Shown piece by piece: positions 8,143 to 16,363 of a stretch of DNA of 64,000 nt; positions within the stretch are counted from its first letter, which is position 1; each line of letters opens with the position of its first letter. The notes beneath the pieces are model-generated. The model was not told where the DNA came from, ran no database searches, and was given only the letters and a program-made list of their open reading frames with translations. The position numbers and the translations under genes are program-made. The stretch lies in the NCBI RefSeq assembly GCF_018866325.1, contig NZ_CP076457.1:1516001-1580000 (forward strand), written 5' to 3'. Source of the stretch: Streptomyces sp. YPW6. GTDB taxonomy: Bacteria > Actinomycetota > Actinomycetes > Streptomycetales > Streptomycetaceae.

Positions 8143-10311
8143 TCAGCCCGTCGGGGCCGGGAGCCGGGCGCGGCTGACGTCGTAGACCCCGGCGACGTCG
8201 CGCATGGCCCGCATCAGGCGGGGGAGGCCGGCCGCGTCGGGGAGCTGGAGGGTGTAGGTGTGGCGGACCCGCTGCTCGCTGGGGGGTTCGACGGTGGCGG
8301 CGACGATCGCCGCGTCGGCGGTGGCGATGGCTTCAGTGAGGTCGGCGAGGAGCCGGGGTCGGCCGAACGATTCGGCGACCAGGGTGACCCGGCAGCCCGC
8401 GTCGGACTCCCGGTCCTCCCCGTCCGCCCAGCGGGCCCCGACCGGGGCGCGGCCGATCTCCCGCATCGCGGCGACGGCGGGGCACTCCCGGCGGTGCACG
8501 GTCACCGCGCCGCCCCGGACGACGAAGCCGGTCAGTTCGTCGGGGGGCACCGGCGTACAGCAGCCGGCCAGGCGCACCGGGGCGTCCGGGTCCTCGACGA
8601 CGACGCCCGTGGCGCGGTGTCCGGACCGGCCGCGGGCCGGAGCCGCGGCCCCCGGAGCATGGCGTTCCGGGGAGGCGGCGGGCTCGTCCCGGGTGCCGGG
8701 CCCGGTCCCGCCGACGGTCTCCGGGGCGGGCTTCGCCTCGTCCGGGTGGTCGCTGAACCAGCCGGTGATCGCGATCCGGGCGGCGGGGGTGCGCGCGTGG
8801 TCGAGCCAGTCGGGCGAGGGGCCGGAGGCGGTGTCCTGGGCGAGCAGCGGCTGCACGGTGTCGCCGTCGCTGAGGACGGTGCTCAGGGTGGCGAGGCGGC
8901 CGTTGACCCGGGCCCCGATCGCGGTGTGGGCCCGGTCCCCGTACTGGGCGTAGGCGGCGTCGACGCAGCTGGCCCCGGCGGGCAGCCCGAGGGTGCCGCC
9001 GTCGGTGCGGAAGACGGTGATCTCGCGGTCCTGGGCGAGGTCGTCGCGCAGGGTCGTCCAGAAGGTGTCGGGGTCGGTGGCGGACTCCTGCCAGTCCAGC
9101 AGCCGGGAGAGCCAGCCGGGCCTGGTCGGGTCGGCACGCTCGTCGGACGGCTCGGCCTGCGGGGCCGCGGCGGGGTCCTGGGCGTACGGGTTGCCCAGCG
9201 CGACGACGCCCGCCTCGGCGACCTTGTGCATCCGGTGCGTACGGATGAGGACTTCGGCGACGGCCCCCTCGGGCCCGACGACGGCGGTGTGCAGCGACTG
9301 GTACAGGTTGAACTTGGGGGCGGCGACGAAGTCCTTGAACTCGGAGATCACCGGGGTGAAGCAGGTGTGCAGTTCACCGAGGACGGCGTAGCAGTCGGCG
9401 TCCTCGCCGACCAGGACGAGCAGTCGGCCGAAGTCGGTGCCGCGCAGTTCCCCGCGTTTCCTGCGGACCCGGTGCACCGAGACGAAGTGGCGCGGTCTGA
9501 TGAGGACTTCAGCGCTGATGCCCGCCTCGCGCAAGGTCTGTGTCACCTGTCCGGCGATGGTTTCGAGGAGGTCGTCCGGGCCCTTCGCGGCGGCGATGAG
9601 GGCGCGGGTCCCGGCGTACTCCTCAGGGTGCAGGATCGCGAAGACCAGGTCCTCCAGCTCGGTCTTGAGCGCCTGTACGCCGAGCCGTTCGGCGAGCGGG
9701 ATGAGGACGTCCCGGGTGACCTTGGCGATCCGGGCCTGCTTCTCGGGGCGCATCACACCGAGGGTGCGCATGTTGTGCAGCCGGTCCGCGAGCTTGATGG
9801 ACATGACCCGGACGTCGTTGCCGGTGGCGACGAGCATCTTGCGGAAGGTCTCCGGTTCGGCGGCGGCGCCGTAGTCGACCTTCTCCAGTTTGGTGACGCC
9901 GTCGACGAGGAAGCAGACCTCGTCGCCGAACTGCTCCCGGACCTGATCGAGGGTCACTTCCGTGTCCTCGACGGTGTCGTGGAGCAGGGAGGCGGTGAGG
10001 GTGGTGGTCTCCGCGCCCAGCTCGGCGAGGATCAGCGTCACGGCCAGCGGATGCGTGATGTACGGCTCGCCGCTCTTGCGCATCTGCCCGCGGTGCGAGG
10101 ACTCCGCGAGGACGTAGGCCCGGCGCAGGATGCTCAGATCGGCGTCGGGGTGGTGGGCCCGGTGCGCCTCGGCGACATGGCTGATGGCGTCGGGCAGCCG
10201 GTCGCGGGAGACCGGGCCGCGCAGCGCCACCCGGCCCAGTCTGCGCAGATCGATCCGGGGGCGGCTCCGCCTGCGAAGGGGGGCGCCCGGATCGGCGGCC
10301 TCTGCACTCAT
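8143..10311 (-). CDS. rshA: RelA/SpoT homologue RshA, hydrolase intact and synthetase degenerate
   Basis: Long Rel/Spo protein of 722 residues controlling (p)ppGpp. The HD hydrolase domain is intact: the basic GEPYITHP stretch with His87, HDTVEDT (His111, Asp112, Glu115, Asp116) and Asp176 in KLADRLHNMRTL. The synthetase region (about 265-370) keeps KFNLYQSLHT and the Glu of EVLIRT, but the segment 271-301 has lost the usual RPKH-YSIY-KM pattern, and the Asp of the normal YDLVGVRV motif aligns with Gly. Then come TGS (about 430-500), a Cys-containing AGCCTPVP zinc-finger-like segment and a C-terminal ACT domain. I expect mainly hydrolase activity. Start at ATG 10309-10311 with GGAGGTG 3 bases upstream; a GTG at 10392 in frame has no ribosome site. 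The symbol comes from the second Rel/Spo gene of S. coelicolor. Confidence 0.88.
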   Translation of the reverse strand: MSAEAADPGAPLRRRSRPRIDLRRLGRVALRGPVSRDRLPDAISHVAEAHRAHHPDADLSILRRAYVLAESSHRGQMRKSGEPYITHPLAVTLILAELGAETTTLTASLLHDTVEDTEVTLDQVREQFGDEVCFLVDGVTKLEKVDYGAAAEPETFRKMLVATGNDVRVMSIKLADRLHNMRTLGVMRPEKQARIAKVTRDVLIPLAERLGVQALKTELEDLVFAILHPEEYAGTRALIAAAKGPDDLLETIAGQVTQTLREAGISAEVLIRPRHFVSVHRVRRKRGELRGTDFGRLLVLVGEDADCYAVLGELHTCFTPVISEFKDFVAAPKFNLYQSLHTAVVGPEGAVAEVLIRTHRMHKVAEAGVVALGNPYAQDPAAAPQAEPSDERADPTRPGWLSRLLDWQESATDPDTFWTTLRDDLAQDREITVFRTDGGTLGLPAGASCVDAAYAQYGDRAHTAIGARVNGRLATLSTVLSDGDTVQPLLAQDTASGPSPDWLDHARTPAARIAITGWFSDHPDEAKPAPETVGGTGPGTRDEPAASPERHAPGAAAPARGRSGHRATGVVVEDPDAPVRLAGCCTPVPPDELTGFVVRGGAVTVHRRECPAVAAMREIGRAPVGARWADGEDRESDAGCRVTLVAESFGRPRLLADLTEAIATADAAIVAATVEPPSEQRVRHTYTLQLPDAAGLPRLMRAMRDVAGVYDVSRARLPAPTG

Positions 10312-10426
10312 GGGCACCTCCGGCGACTCGACCGGCGGGGCGAGGGCTGGATGCGCCTCGGGGCCGGTGCTTGATGCTATCGAGCCCACCACGTGGCGCA
10401 GTCCCGCTCTCGCCCAGCGTGAAACG

Positions 10427-10476
10427 GATCACCCATTCGAGCGAAGCCCGGACCGATCACCGTTTCGAGCGAGCCC
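10427..10476. repeat. pair of 22-base direct repeats upstream of rshA
   Basis: Two near-identical copies of a GATCACC...CGAGCGA...GCCC unit begin at 10427 and 10455 (28-base period, about 2.7 helical turns). They sit 116-165 bases upstream of the rshA start and just after the dapF stop. A regulator site is possible; nothing proves it. Confidence 0.5.
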
Positions 10477-10524
10477 TGCTCCCGAGGGCTGTGAGCCGCT
10501 CCGGGGAAAGGGACGCGCCATTCC

Positions 10525-11421
10525 TCAGGCGGATTCGAGCCAGGCCGGGTCGATGACGCCTTCGGCGACGATCACGGCGGGGCCCGTCATCTCGACCGCG
10601 CCGTCCGGGTGCTCGGTGATGACGAGGGTGCCGCCGGGGAGATCCACCCGGTACGTGACGGGGAGCCCGGTCACGGCGGGGTCGGCGCCGTCGCGGCGGG
10701 CGGTGGCGACGGCGACCGCACAGGCCCCGGTGCCGCAGGAGCGGGTCTCGCCGGAGCCGCGCTCGTGGACGCGCATACCGACGTGGCGCGGGCCCCGGTC
10801 GACGACGAACTCGACGTTGACCCCTTCGGGGTAGACCGCCTCGGGAGTGAGGGGCGGGGCGGAGAACAGATCGCCCGCGTGGTCCAGGTCGTCGACGAAC
10901 GCGACGGCGTGGGGGTTGCCCATGTTGACGTTGCGGGCGGGCCAGCTGCGGCCGCCGACGCTGACCGTGACGCTCGCCTCCGGCAGCCGGGCCTGTCCCA
11001 TGGACACGGTGATGTCGCCGTTCTTGGCGAGGTGCACGCGCTTGGTGCCGCCCCGGGTGGCGACGGTCAGGTCGCCCTCCTCGACGAGGCCGGCCCGCTG
11101 GAGGTAGTGCGCGAAGACGCGCACGCCGTTGCCGCACATCTCGGCGATCGAGCCGTCCGCGTTGCGGTAGTCCATGAACCACTCGGCCGTCTCCGCCATG
11201 GACCGCGCCTCGGGGTGCGCGGCGGAGCGCACGACGTGCAGCAGTCCGTCGCCGCCGATACCGGCCCGGCGGTCGCAGAGCCGGGCCACGAGGGCGGCGG
11301 GCAGGGTGAGGGCGTTGTCCGGGTCCGGGACGATCACGAAGTCGTTCTCGGTGCCGTGGCCCTTGAGGAAGGCGATCTGCGAGGTGCTCACCTCCCCACT
11401 GTACGAGGCGGCGCCGGCCAC
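10525..11421 (-). CDS. dapF: diaminopimelate epimerase
   Basis: PLP-independent epimerase converting LL- to meso-diaminopimelate for lysine and peptidoglycan synthesis. Both catalytic cysteines are visible, in MCGNGVRVFAHY and SCGTGACAVAVA, with the substrate motifs KGHGTENDF, IGGDGLL and MGNPHAVAF. The start is unclear: GTG 11421 gives 298 residues, while a GTG at 11391 (VSTSQIAF) gives 288 and matches the usual family length, but its GGGGAG would touch the start codon. The gene lies between the Rel/Spo gene and a small membrane protein on the same strand. Streptomycetes use LL-Dap in the wall, so the meso product here mainly feeds lysine. Confidence 0.95.
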   Translation of the reverse strand: MAGAASYSGEVSTSQIAFLKGHGTENDFVIVPDPDNALTLPAALVARLCDRRAGIGGDGLLHVVRSAAHPEARSMAETAEWFMDYRNADGSIAEMCGNGVRVFAHYLQRAGLVEEGDLTVATRGGTKRVHLAKNGDITVSMGQARLPEASVTVSVGGRSWPARNVNMGNPHAVAFVDDLDHAGDLFSAPPLTPEAVYPEGVNVEFVVDRGPRHVGMRVHERGSGETRSCGTGACAVAVATARRDGADPAVTGLPVTYRVDLPGGTLVITEHPDGAVEMTGPAVIVAEGVIDPAWLESA

Positions 11422-11552
11422 CGGCTCCGGCGGACCCCCGCGGCGGGGACCGTCGCCCGCACGACCGGCTTCGCCGGCCGGGCGGGCCCGCCGGCCTCCG
11501 GCGCCCCGTCACGTGGGCCGGCCCGGGGAGCCGTCGCACCGGCCCCCGGCGG

Positions 11553-12005
11553 TCAGCGCAGCCGGGCCACGCGCCAGACCGCGAGGGCGACCAGGGCGAG
11601 GCCGGTCACGGCGTACAGCGCGATCACCCGCCAGTCGGGGCGGTCGCCCGAGCCCCGGGAGGGCAGTCCGGGCCAGGTGTGCCCGACGCGGCGGGCGGCC
11701 ATCATGCCCCAGCCGGCCGCGCAGCAGCTGATCAGGAGCCCCAGCATGGCGACGATGGCACCGCCGTCACCGAACTCGAAGGCGAGCGGGAAGGCGAACA
11801 TCAGCGAGCCGACCGCGGCCAGCACGACGATGGGGGCGAGCTGCCAGATCCGCAGCTTGCGGGTGGGCCGCAGCTCGACCTCGACCTCGGGGGCCACGTC
11901 CTGCTCGTCGGGCCCGTCGGGGCTCAGCCGTCCCGCGGTCTCCCGCGGTGACGGCACCTCGTGCTCTGTGTCGCGCTGCTCCGTGTCGCGAGGGCCGGCC
12001 TCCAT
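11553..12005 (-). CDS. small membrane protein of unknown function
   Basis: I do not recognise this 150-residue protein. The N-terminal 60 residues are charged and probably cytoplasmic. Three hydrophobic segments follow: LAPIVVLAAVGSLMFAFPLA, AIVAMLGLLISCCAAGWGMM and VIALYAVTGLALVALAVW, with RVGHTWPG between the second and third. The end RVARLR is basic. I use the ATG at 12005, which has GGGAGG 10 bases upstream; a GTG two codons earlier and a GTG at 12062 are alternatives. It is sandwiched between dapF and miaA on the same strand with gaps of about 100 bases. Confidence 0.75.
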   Translation of the reverse strand: MEAGPRDTEQRDTEHEVPSPRETAGRLSPDGPDEQDVAPEVEVELRPTRKLRIWQLAPIVVLAAVGSLMFAFPLAFEFGDGGAIVAMLGLLISCCAAGWGMMAARRVGHTWPGLPSRGSGDRPDWRVIALYAVTGLALVALAVWRVARLR

Positions 12006-12112
12006 CGCCACGCGCCCTCCCAACTCGGACTCCACTGGTGGATCGATGCTCGATGATGGCACGGTCCCGGGCGTCGCATTGACGGCCGGAGCTTCCCGAT
12101 GCCATCACGTGA

Positions 12113-13051
12113 TCAGGCTGTGACCGCTCGTTCGACCAACGTCAGTGCCCGGTGCGGGAGTTCCCCCCGGTCGTGGTCACCGCCACCGAGCCACACGACA
12201 CGCGGGTCACGGCGGAACCACGAATCCTGGCGGCGGGCGAATCGCTTGGTGGCGCGCACGGTCTCGGCCCGCGCCTCGTCCTCGGTGCACTCCCCCGCGA
12301 GCGCCGTGAGGATCTGCTGGTAGCCGAGGGCCCGTGAGGCGGTGAGGCCCTCGCGCAGTCCGGACACCTCCAGGGCGCGGACCTCGTCCACGAGTCCGGC
12401 CTCCCACATCCGGTCGACGCGCCGGGCGATGCGCTCGTCCAGTTCGGGGCGTTCCACGTCGACGCCGATCTGGACGGCGTCGTAGACCGGCTCGTCACCG
12501 GGGAGGTTGGCGGTGAAGGGCTTGCCGGTGATCTCGATGACTTCGAGGGCGCGGACGATGCGGCGGCCGTTGCTCGCCAGGATGGAGCGGGCGGCCTGCG
12601 GGTCGGCGGCGGCGAGCCGTGCGTGCAGGGCCCCGGAGCCGCCCTCGGCCAGCTCCGCTTCGAGGCGGGCGCGCACCTCGGGGTCCGTACCGGGGAACTC
12701 CAGGGCGTCGACGGCGCCCTTCACGTACAGCCCGGAGCCGCCGACCAGGACGGGGGTGCGCCCCTCGGCGAGCAGCCGGTCGATCTCCCGGCGGGCCAGA
12801 CGCTGGTACTCGGCGACGCTGGCGGCCTCGGTGACGTCCCAGATGTCCAGCAGGTGGTGCGGCACGCCGTCGCGCTCGGGCAGCGTCAGTTTCGCCGTGC
12901 CGATGTCCATGCCCCGGTAGAGCTGCATGGAGTCGGCGTTGATCACCTCGCCGCCGAGCCGCTGGGCGAGAAAGACCCCCAGATCCGATTTTCCGGCCGC
13001 TGTGGGGCCTACGACGGTGATGACACGGGGTGCGGGGCGGGGAGGGGTCAC
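12113..13051 (-). CDS. miaA: tRNA dimethylallyltransferase
   Basis: Transfers dimethylallyl from DMAPP to A37 of tRNAs reading UNN codons; MiaB then methylthiolates the same base, and miaB lies 1.7 kb upstream on the same strand. The 312-residue protein has the P-loop GPTAAGKSDL at residues 14-23, the DSMQLYRGMDIGTAK motif, the GGSGLY substrate-channel motif and the C-terminal RRQDSWFRRDPRV basic patch. The start is a GTG (13049-13051) with GGGAG 9 bases upstream; the frame stays open much further upstream but that part is Arg/Gly noise. In streptomycetes the tRNA modified includes the bldA leucyl tRNA, which links this gene to development. Confidence 0.96.
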   Translation of the reverse strand: MTPPRPAPRVITVVGPTAAGKSDLGVFLAQRLGGEVINADSMQLYRGMDIGTAKLTLPERDGVPHHLLDIWDVTEAASVAEYQRLARREIDRLLAEGRTPVLVGGSGLYVKGAVDALEFPGTDPEVRARLEAELAEGGSGALHARLAAADPQAARSILASNGRRIVRALEVIEITGKPFTANLPGDEPVYDAVQIGVDVERPELDERIARRVDRMWEAGLVDEVRALEVSGLREGLTASRALGYQQILTALAGECTEDEARAETVRATKRFARRQDSWFRRDPRVVWLGGGDHDRGELPHRALTLVERAVTA

Positions 13052-13255
13052 CCGGACAGTCTCCCAAAGGTCCGGGCCCTCCCGGACACACCCGGTGGCC
13101 GGTCGGACTGCCCGGCCCGGTCGGCCGCGCCGAGGATGTGGCGCGTCAACGCCATCGGAGGAGTAAAAACGGCAGGAACGGACAGGTGACGGACAATGGG
13201 GGCGGGAGATCGCTCCCGTGAAGACCGTCCTCCACACTGCACGGAAGGTGACCCA

Positions 13256-13561
13256 ATGGGGCTCCTGGACAACCTGAAGGCCAAGCTGGGACCGGCCAAG
13301 GAGAAGGTCGGCGACCTCGCGCAGCAGCACGGGGGCAAGATCGAGCAGGGCCTGGACAAGGCCGCGCGCACGGTCGACCAGAAGACCAAGGGCAAGTACA
13401 GCGACAAGATCGATTCGGGGACCCGCAAGGCCAAGGAAGCCGTGGACAAGCTCGGCCAGAAGGACGGCGGGACGCCCGGGACCCCGGGTGCGCCGGGTAC
13501 GCCCGGGAGCACCCCCGGCGGCTCCGGTACCACGCCTCCCCCGCCGCCGCCCGCGCACTGA
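13256..13561 (+). CDS. MT0933-type antitoxin-like small protein with collagen-like tail
   Basis: A 101-residue protein beginning MGLLDNLKAKLGPAKEKVGD. The first 70 residues are Lys-rich and helical, with the DQKTKGKYSDKID motif characteristic of the Rv0909/MT0933 antitoxin family. The rest is a GTPGTPGAPGTPGSTPGG-like collagen-type tail ending in PPPPPPAH. The ATG at 13256 has GGAAGGTG 6 bases before it. The Rv0910-like toxin partner is not next to it, so the annotation as antitoxin may be only historical. It is flanked by the divergent miaA and a hairpin terminator. Confidence 0.8.
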   Translation: MGLLDNLKAKLGPAKEKVGDLAQQHGGKIEQGLDKAARTVDQKTKGKYSDKIDSGTRKAKEAVDKLGQKDGGTPGTPGAPGTPGSTPGGSGTTPPPPPPAH

Positions 13562-13576
13562 CGCAGCGGTCCCGCC

Positions 13577-13619
13577 CCGGCGGCGGGTCCGGAGCCGGAC
13601 GCTCCGGACCCGCCGCCGG
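13577..13619 (+). terminator. terminator of the MT0933-like gene
   Basis: Perfect 19-bp stem (13577-13595 with 13601-13619) and 5-base loop directly after the stop codon; it also faces the convergent LigB-like gene. Confidence 0.88.
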
Positions 13620-13653
13620 TCTGTGGGAGACCTGCCGGCCCGAGCCGGTCTCG

Positions 13654-14394
13654 TCAGGACCAGGTGGCGACGGTGTACCCCACGCCGTAGGGGGCGTCCT
13701 CGTACAGCAGCCGTCCATCGAGCCCCGCGCCCCGCGCGGCACCACCCAGCAGCTGCCAGGGGGCCCGGCCGGCCGCCTTGAGCTCGTGGGCGAGCGTGGC
13801 GTCGAGCGCGGCGACGGCGTCGAGGTCCGCGGAGCCGAGCGCCTCGGTGGCGCGGGCGTCGAACGCGGCGGCCCGGTCGTCGAGGTAGCCGGGCGCCTTG
13901 AGGGTGCGGCAGGCGCTGCCGTCGCCCATCACCAGGAGCGCGACCCGGTCGGCGCGCGCGGCGACGGCGCGGCCGGCCTCCGCGCAGTCCTGCGGAGCCG
14001 CAGTCTGCAGAAGGGCGAGCCCTTCGACGGGAGCGTCCTCCCAGCGGGCCCGGCCCAGCAGCCAGGCGCCCACCGTGAGGGACTGCGGCAACGGACGGCC
14101 CGCCGTCGTGCCGCCCTCGGGCGCATGGCCGAGCCTCACGTCGAGGTCCACGCCGACGCCCCGGAAGGAGCCGTGAGCGCCGGGCGGGTAGGGCCCGACG
14201 GCCGGGTGCTCGCCGGGTCCGGACGGGCTGTCTCCGGGCCCGACGACGACGAGCAGGTCCGGTCGCGCGGCGGCGAGCACGCCCACGGCGTCCAGGCACG
14301 CGTCACGCGCGGCGTCGAGCTCGGGGGCGGCCCCGGCGGCGACCTCGGGCACGAGGAGCGGCGGGCAGGGGCAGACGGCGGCGGCGACAAGCAT
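13654..14394 (-). CDS. class III extradiol dioxygenase subunit B-like protein
   Basis: A 246-residue protein with the LigB-like fold signature: MLVAAAVCPCPPLLVPE at the N-terminus, then DLLVVVGPG, a GSFRGVGVDLDVRLG strand region, ADRVALLVMGDGS and a C-terminal APYGVGYTVATWS. In LigB relatives the N-terminal motif normally offers a metal-binding His (PHPPL); here it reads PCPPL, so ordinary dioxygenase chemistry is doubtful. The start is the ATG at 14394 where similarity begins; there is no good ribosome site, and the open frame further upstream is Pro/Gly-rich. It lies between miaB and miaA, a position I recall as conserved in streptomycetes. Function unknown. Confidence 0.8.
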   Translation of the reverse strand: MLVAAAVCPCPPLLVPEVAAGAAPELDAARDACLDAVGVLAAARPDLLVVVGPGDSPSGPGEHPAVGPYPPGAHGSFRGVGVDLDVRLGHAPEGGTTAGRPLPQSLTVGAWLLGRARWEDAPVEGLALLQTAAPQDCAEAGRAVAARADRVALLVMGDGSACRTLKAPGYLDDRAAAFDARATEALGSADLDAVAALDATLAHELKAAGRAPWQLLGGAARGAGLDGRLLYEDAPYGVGYTVATWS

Positions 14395-14706
14395 GCCGGT
14401 CAGCGTACTTGCCGGGGACCGGGAGCCGGTCGGCCCGCAGGGGAGCGGCCGCCCCGGACCCCGAGGCACCTGACGCCCATGCCCCTGGGAGACCTGACGC
14501 CCCGGCCCCGGAGGCGCCTGAGCCGCCGACCGGGGTGGCCCATCGGCGCAGCCCGACCCTCCCGCCCCTCAGAACGAGTACCTGGCCCCGGCCGCTCGGC
14601 CGGGCCCCTCGCCGCGATCGGCTCAGCCCCCGCTTCCCCGGTGTGGGCCCCTCGCCGCGTCCTGCCCGTTCGGCGGGGCCCACCGCGCCCCGCGCCCCGC
14701 GCGCCC
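14395..14706. other. GC-rich intergenic stretch between miaB and the LigB-like gene
   Basis: 312 bases with no gene I can support. It has several imperfect direct repeats (CCTGACGCCC near 14470 and again near 14495) and many frames open by composition only. Confidence 0.5.
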
Positions 14707-16227
14707 TCAGCCGATGCCGCAGGCCGGGGCCGTGGCGGCCGGGAGCGGGTCCGGGGCGCCGATGCCGGGGAGGCCCAGCATCACTCCGGCGGGCTTCGCG
14801 GCGGCCTCGGTGGTGCGCTTCTCCCACGCGTCGCCCGCGCGGGTGGGCCGTACGGCGAGCGGGGCGCCCTCCGCGAGCAGGTGGTGCGGGGCGGCGTAGG
14901 TGATCTCGACGGTCACCACGTCGCCCGGACGCACGGGCTGCTCGGGCTGGGTGAAGTGGACCAGGCGGTTGTCGGGGGCACGGCCGGAGAGGCGCCGGGT
15001 GGCGCCGTCCTTGCGGCCCTCGCCCTCGGCGACCATGACGTCCAGGGTGCGGCCGACCTGCTTCTTGTTCTCGTCCCAGGAGATCTGCTCCTGGAGGGCG
15101 GACAGGCGCATGTACCGCTCCTGGACGACCTCCTTGGGGATCTGTCCGTCCATGTCGGCGGCCGGGGTCCCGGGGCGCTTGGAGTACTGGAAGGTGAACG
15201 CGTTGGCGAACCGCGCCTCGCGGACGGCGTGCATCGTCTGCTCGAAGTCCTCCTCGGTCTCGCCGGGGAAGCCCACGATGATGTCGGTGGAGATGGCGGC
15301 GTCCGGCATCGCGGCGCGCACCTTCTCGATGATCCCGAGGAAGCGCTCCTGACGGTAGGAGCGGCGCATCGCCTTGAGGACGCGGTCGGAGCCGGACTGC
15401 ATCGGCATGTGGAGCTGCGGCATCACGTTGGGCGTCTCGGCCATGGCCGCGATGACGTCGTCGGTGAAGTCGCGGGGGTGCGGCGAGGTGAAGCGGACGC
15501 GCTCCAGGCCCTCGATCTTCCCGCAGGCGCGCAGGAGCTTGGAGAAGGCCTCGCGGTCGCCGATGTCGGAGCCGTACGCGTTGACGTTCTGGCCGAGGAG
15601 GGTGATCTCGGAGACGCCCTCGGCCACCAGGGCCTCGATCTCGGCCAGGATGTCGCCGGTGCGGCGGTCCTTCTCCTTGCCTCGCAGCGCAGGGACGATG
15701 CAGAAGGTGCAGGTGTTGTTGCAGCCGACCGAGATGGAGACCCACGCGGCGTAGGCGGACTCGCGTCGGGTGGGAAGCGTGGAGGGGAAGGCCTCCAGCG
15801 ACTCGGCGATCTCGATCTGTGCCTCCTCCTGGACGCGGGCGCGCTCCAGAAGGACCGGCAGCTTGCCGATGTTGTGCGTGCCGAAGACGACGTCGACCCA
15901 GGGGGCGCGCTTGACGATGGTGTCGCGGTCCTTCTGCGCGAGACAGCCGCCGACGGCGATCTGCATCCCGGGGCGCCGGGTCTTCATCGGGGCGAGGCGG
16001 CCGAGGTTGCCGTACAGCTTGTTGTCGGCGTTCTCCCGTACCGCGCAGGTGTTGAAGACGACGACGTCGGCGTCGCCGTCGGAGCCTTCGGGGGCGCGGA
16101 CGTATCCGGCGTCCTCCAGGAGACCCGACAGCCGTTCGGAGTCGTGGACGTTCATCTGGCACCCGTAGGTGCGCACCTCGTAGCTCTTCTGGACGTCCAC
16201 TGCTTCGCTCCGGTTGCCGCTGCTCAT
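14707..16227 (-). CDS. miaB: tRNA-2-methylthio-N6-dimethylallyladenosine synthase
   Basis: Radical-SAM methylthiotransferase acting on the MiaA product at A37. The 506-residue protein shows the N-terminal UPF0004 domain with cluster cysteines in [20 protein letters not shown] and GGCLAQ, then the radical SAM triad CNNTCTFC, and a C-terminal TRAM domain (about 395-460, [11 protein letters not shown]). About 45 residues after TRAM are unique and Ala/Gly-rich. ATG at 16227, with a divergent TAXI gene 136 bases away. Confidence 0.96.
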   Translation of the reverse strand: MSSGNRSEAVDVQKSYEVRTYGCQMNVHDSERLSGLLEDAGYVRAPEGSDGDADVVVFNTCAVRENADNKLYGNLGRLAPMKTRRPGMQIAVGGCLAQKDRDTIVKRAPWVDVVFGTHNIGKLPVLLERARVQEEAQIEIAESLEAFPSTLPTRRESAYAAWVSISVGCNNTCTFCIVPALRGKEKDRRTGDILAEIEALVAEGVSEITLLGQNVNAYGSDIGDREAFSKLLRACGKIEGLERVRFTSPHPRDFTDDVIAAMAETPNVMPQLHMPMQSGSDRVLKAMRRSYRQERFLGIIEKVRAAMPDAAISTDIIVGFPGETEEDFEQTMHAVREARFANAFTFQYSKRPGTPAADMDGQIPKEVVQERYMRLSALQEQISWDENKKQVGRTLDVMVAEGEGRKDGATRRLSGRAPDNRLVHFTQPEQPVRPGDVVTVEITYAAPHHLLAEGAPLAVRPTRAGDAWEKRTTEAAAKPAGVMLGLPGIGAPDPLPAATAPACGIG

Positions 16228-16363
16228 GGGACAAGGGTAGGCGGTTGCCGGGCGGCGCCCCTCCGGCCCCGTGCCCCGCCCCTCTCCGCTCGCCCGCAGA
16301 CTGTGGGGCGGGCCTCACGGGCGGCCCTGGCCAGGGGGCGGGTGAGCTGGCAGGATCGCGCGC

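Noticed and set aside
12113..14299. 728-residue MiaA with long N-terminus
   Set aside because: The part beyond GTG 13051 crosses a terminator and two other genes and has no domain.
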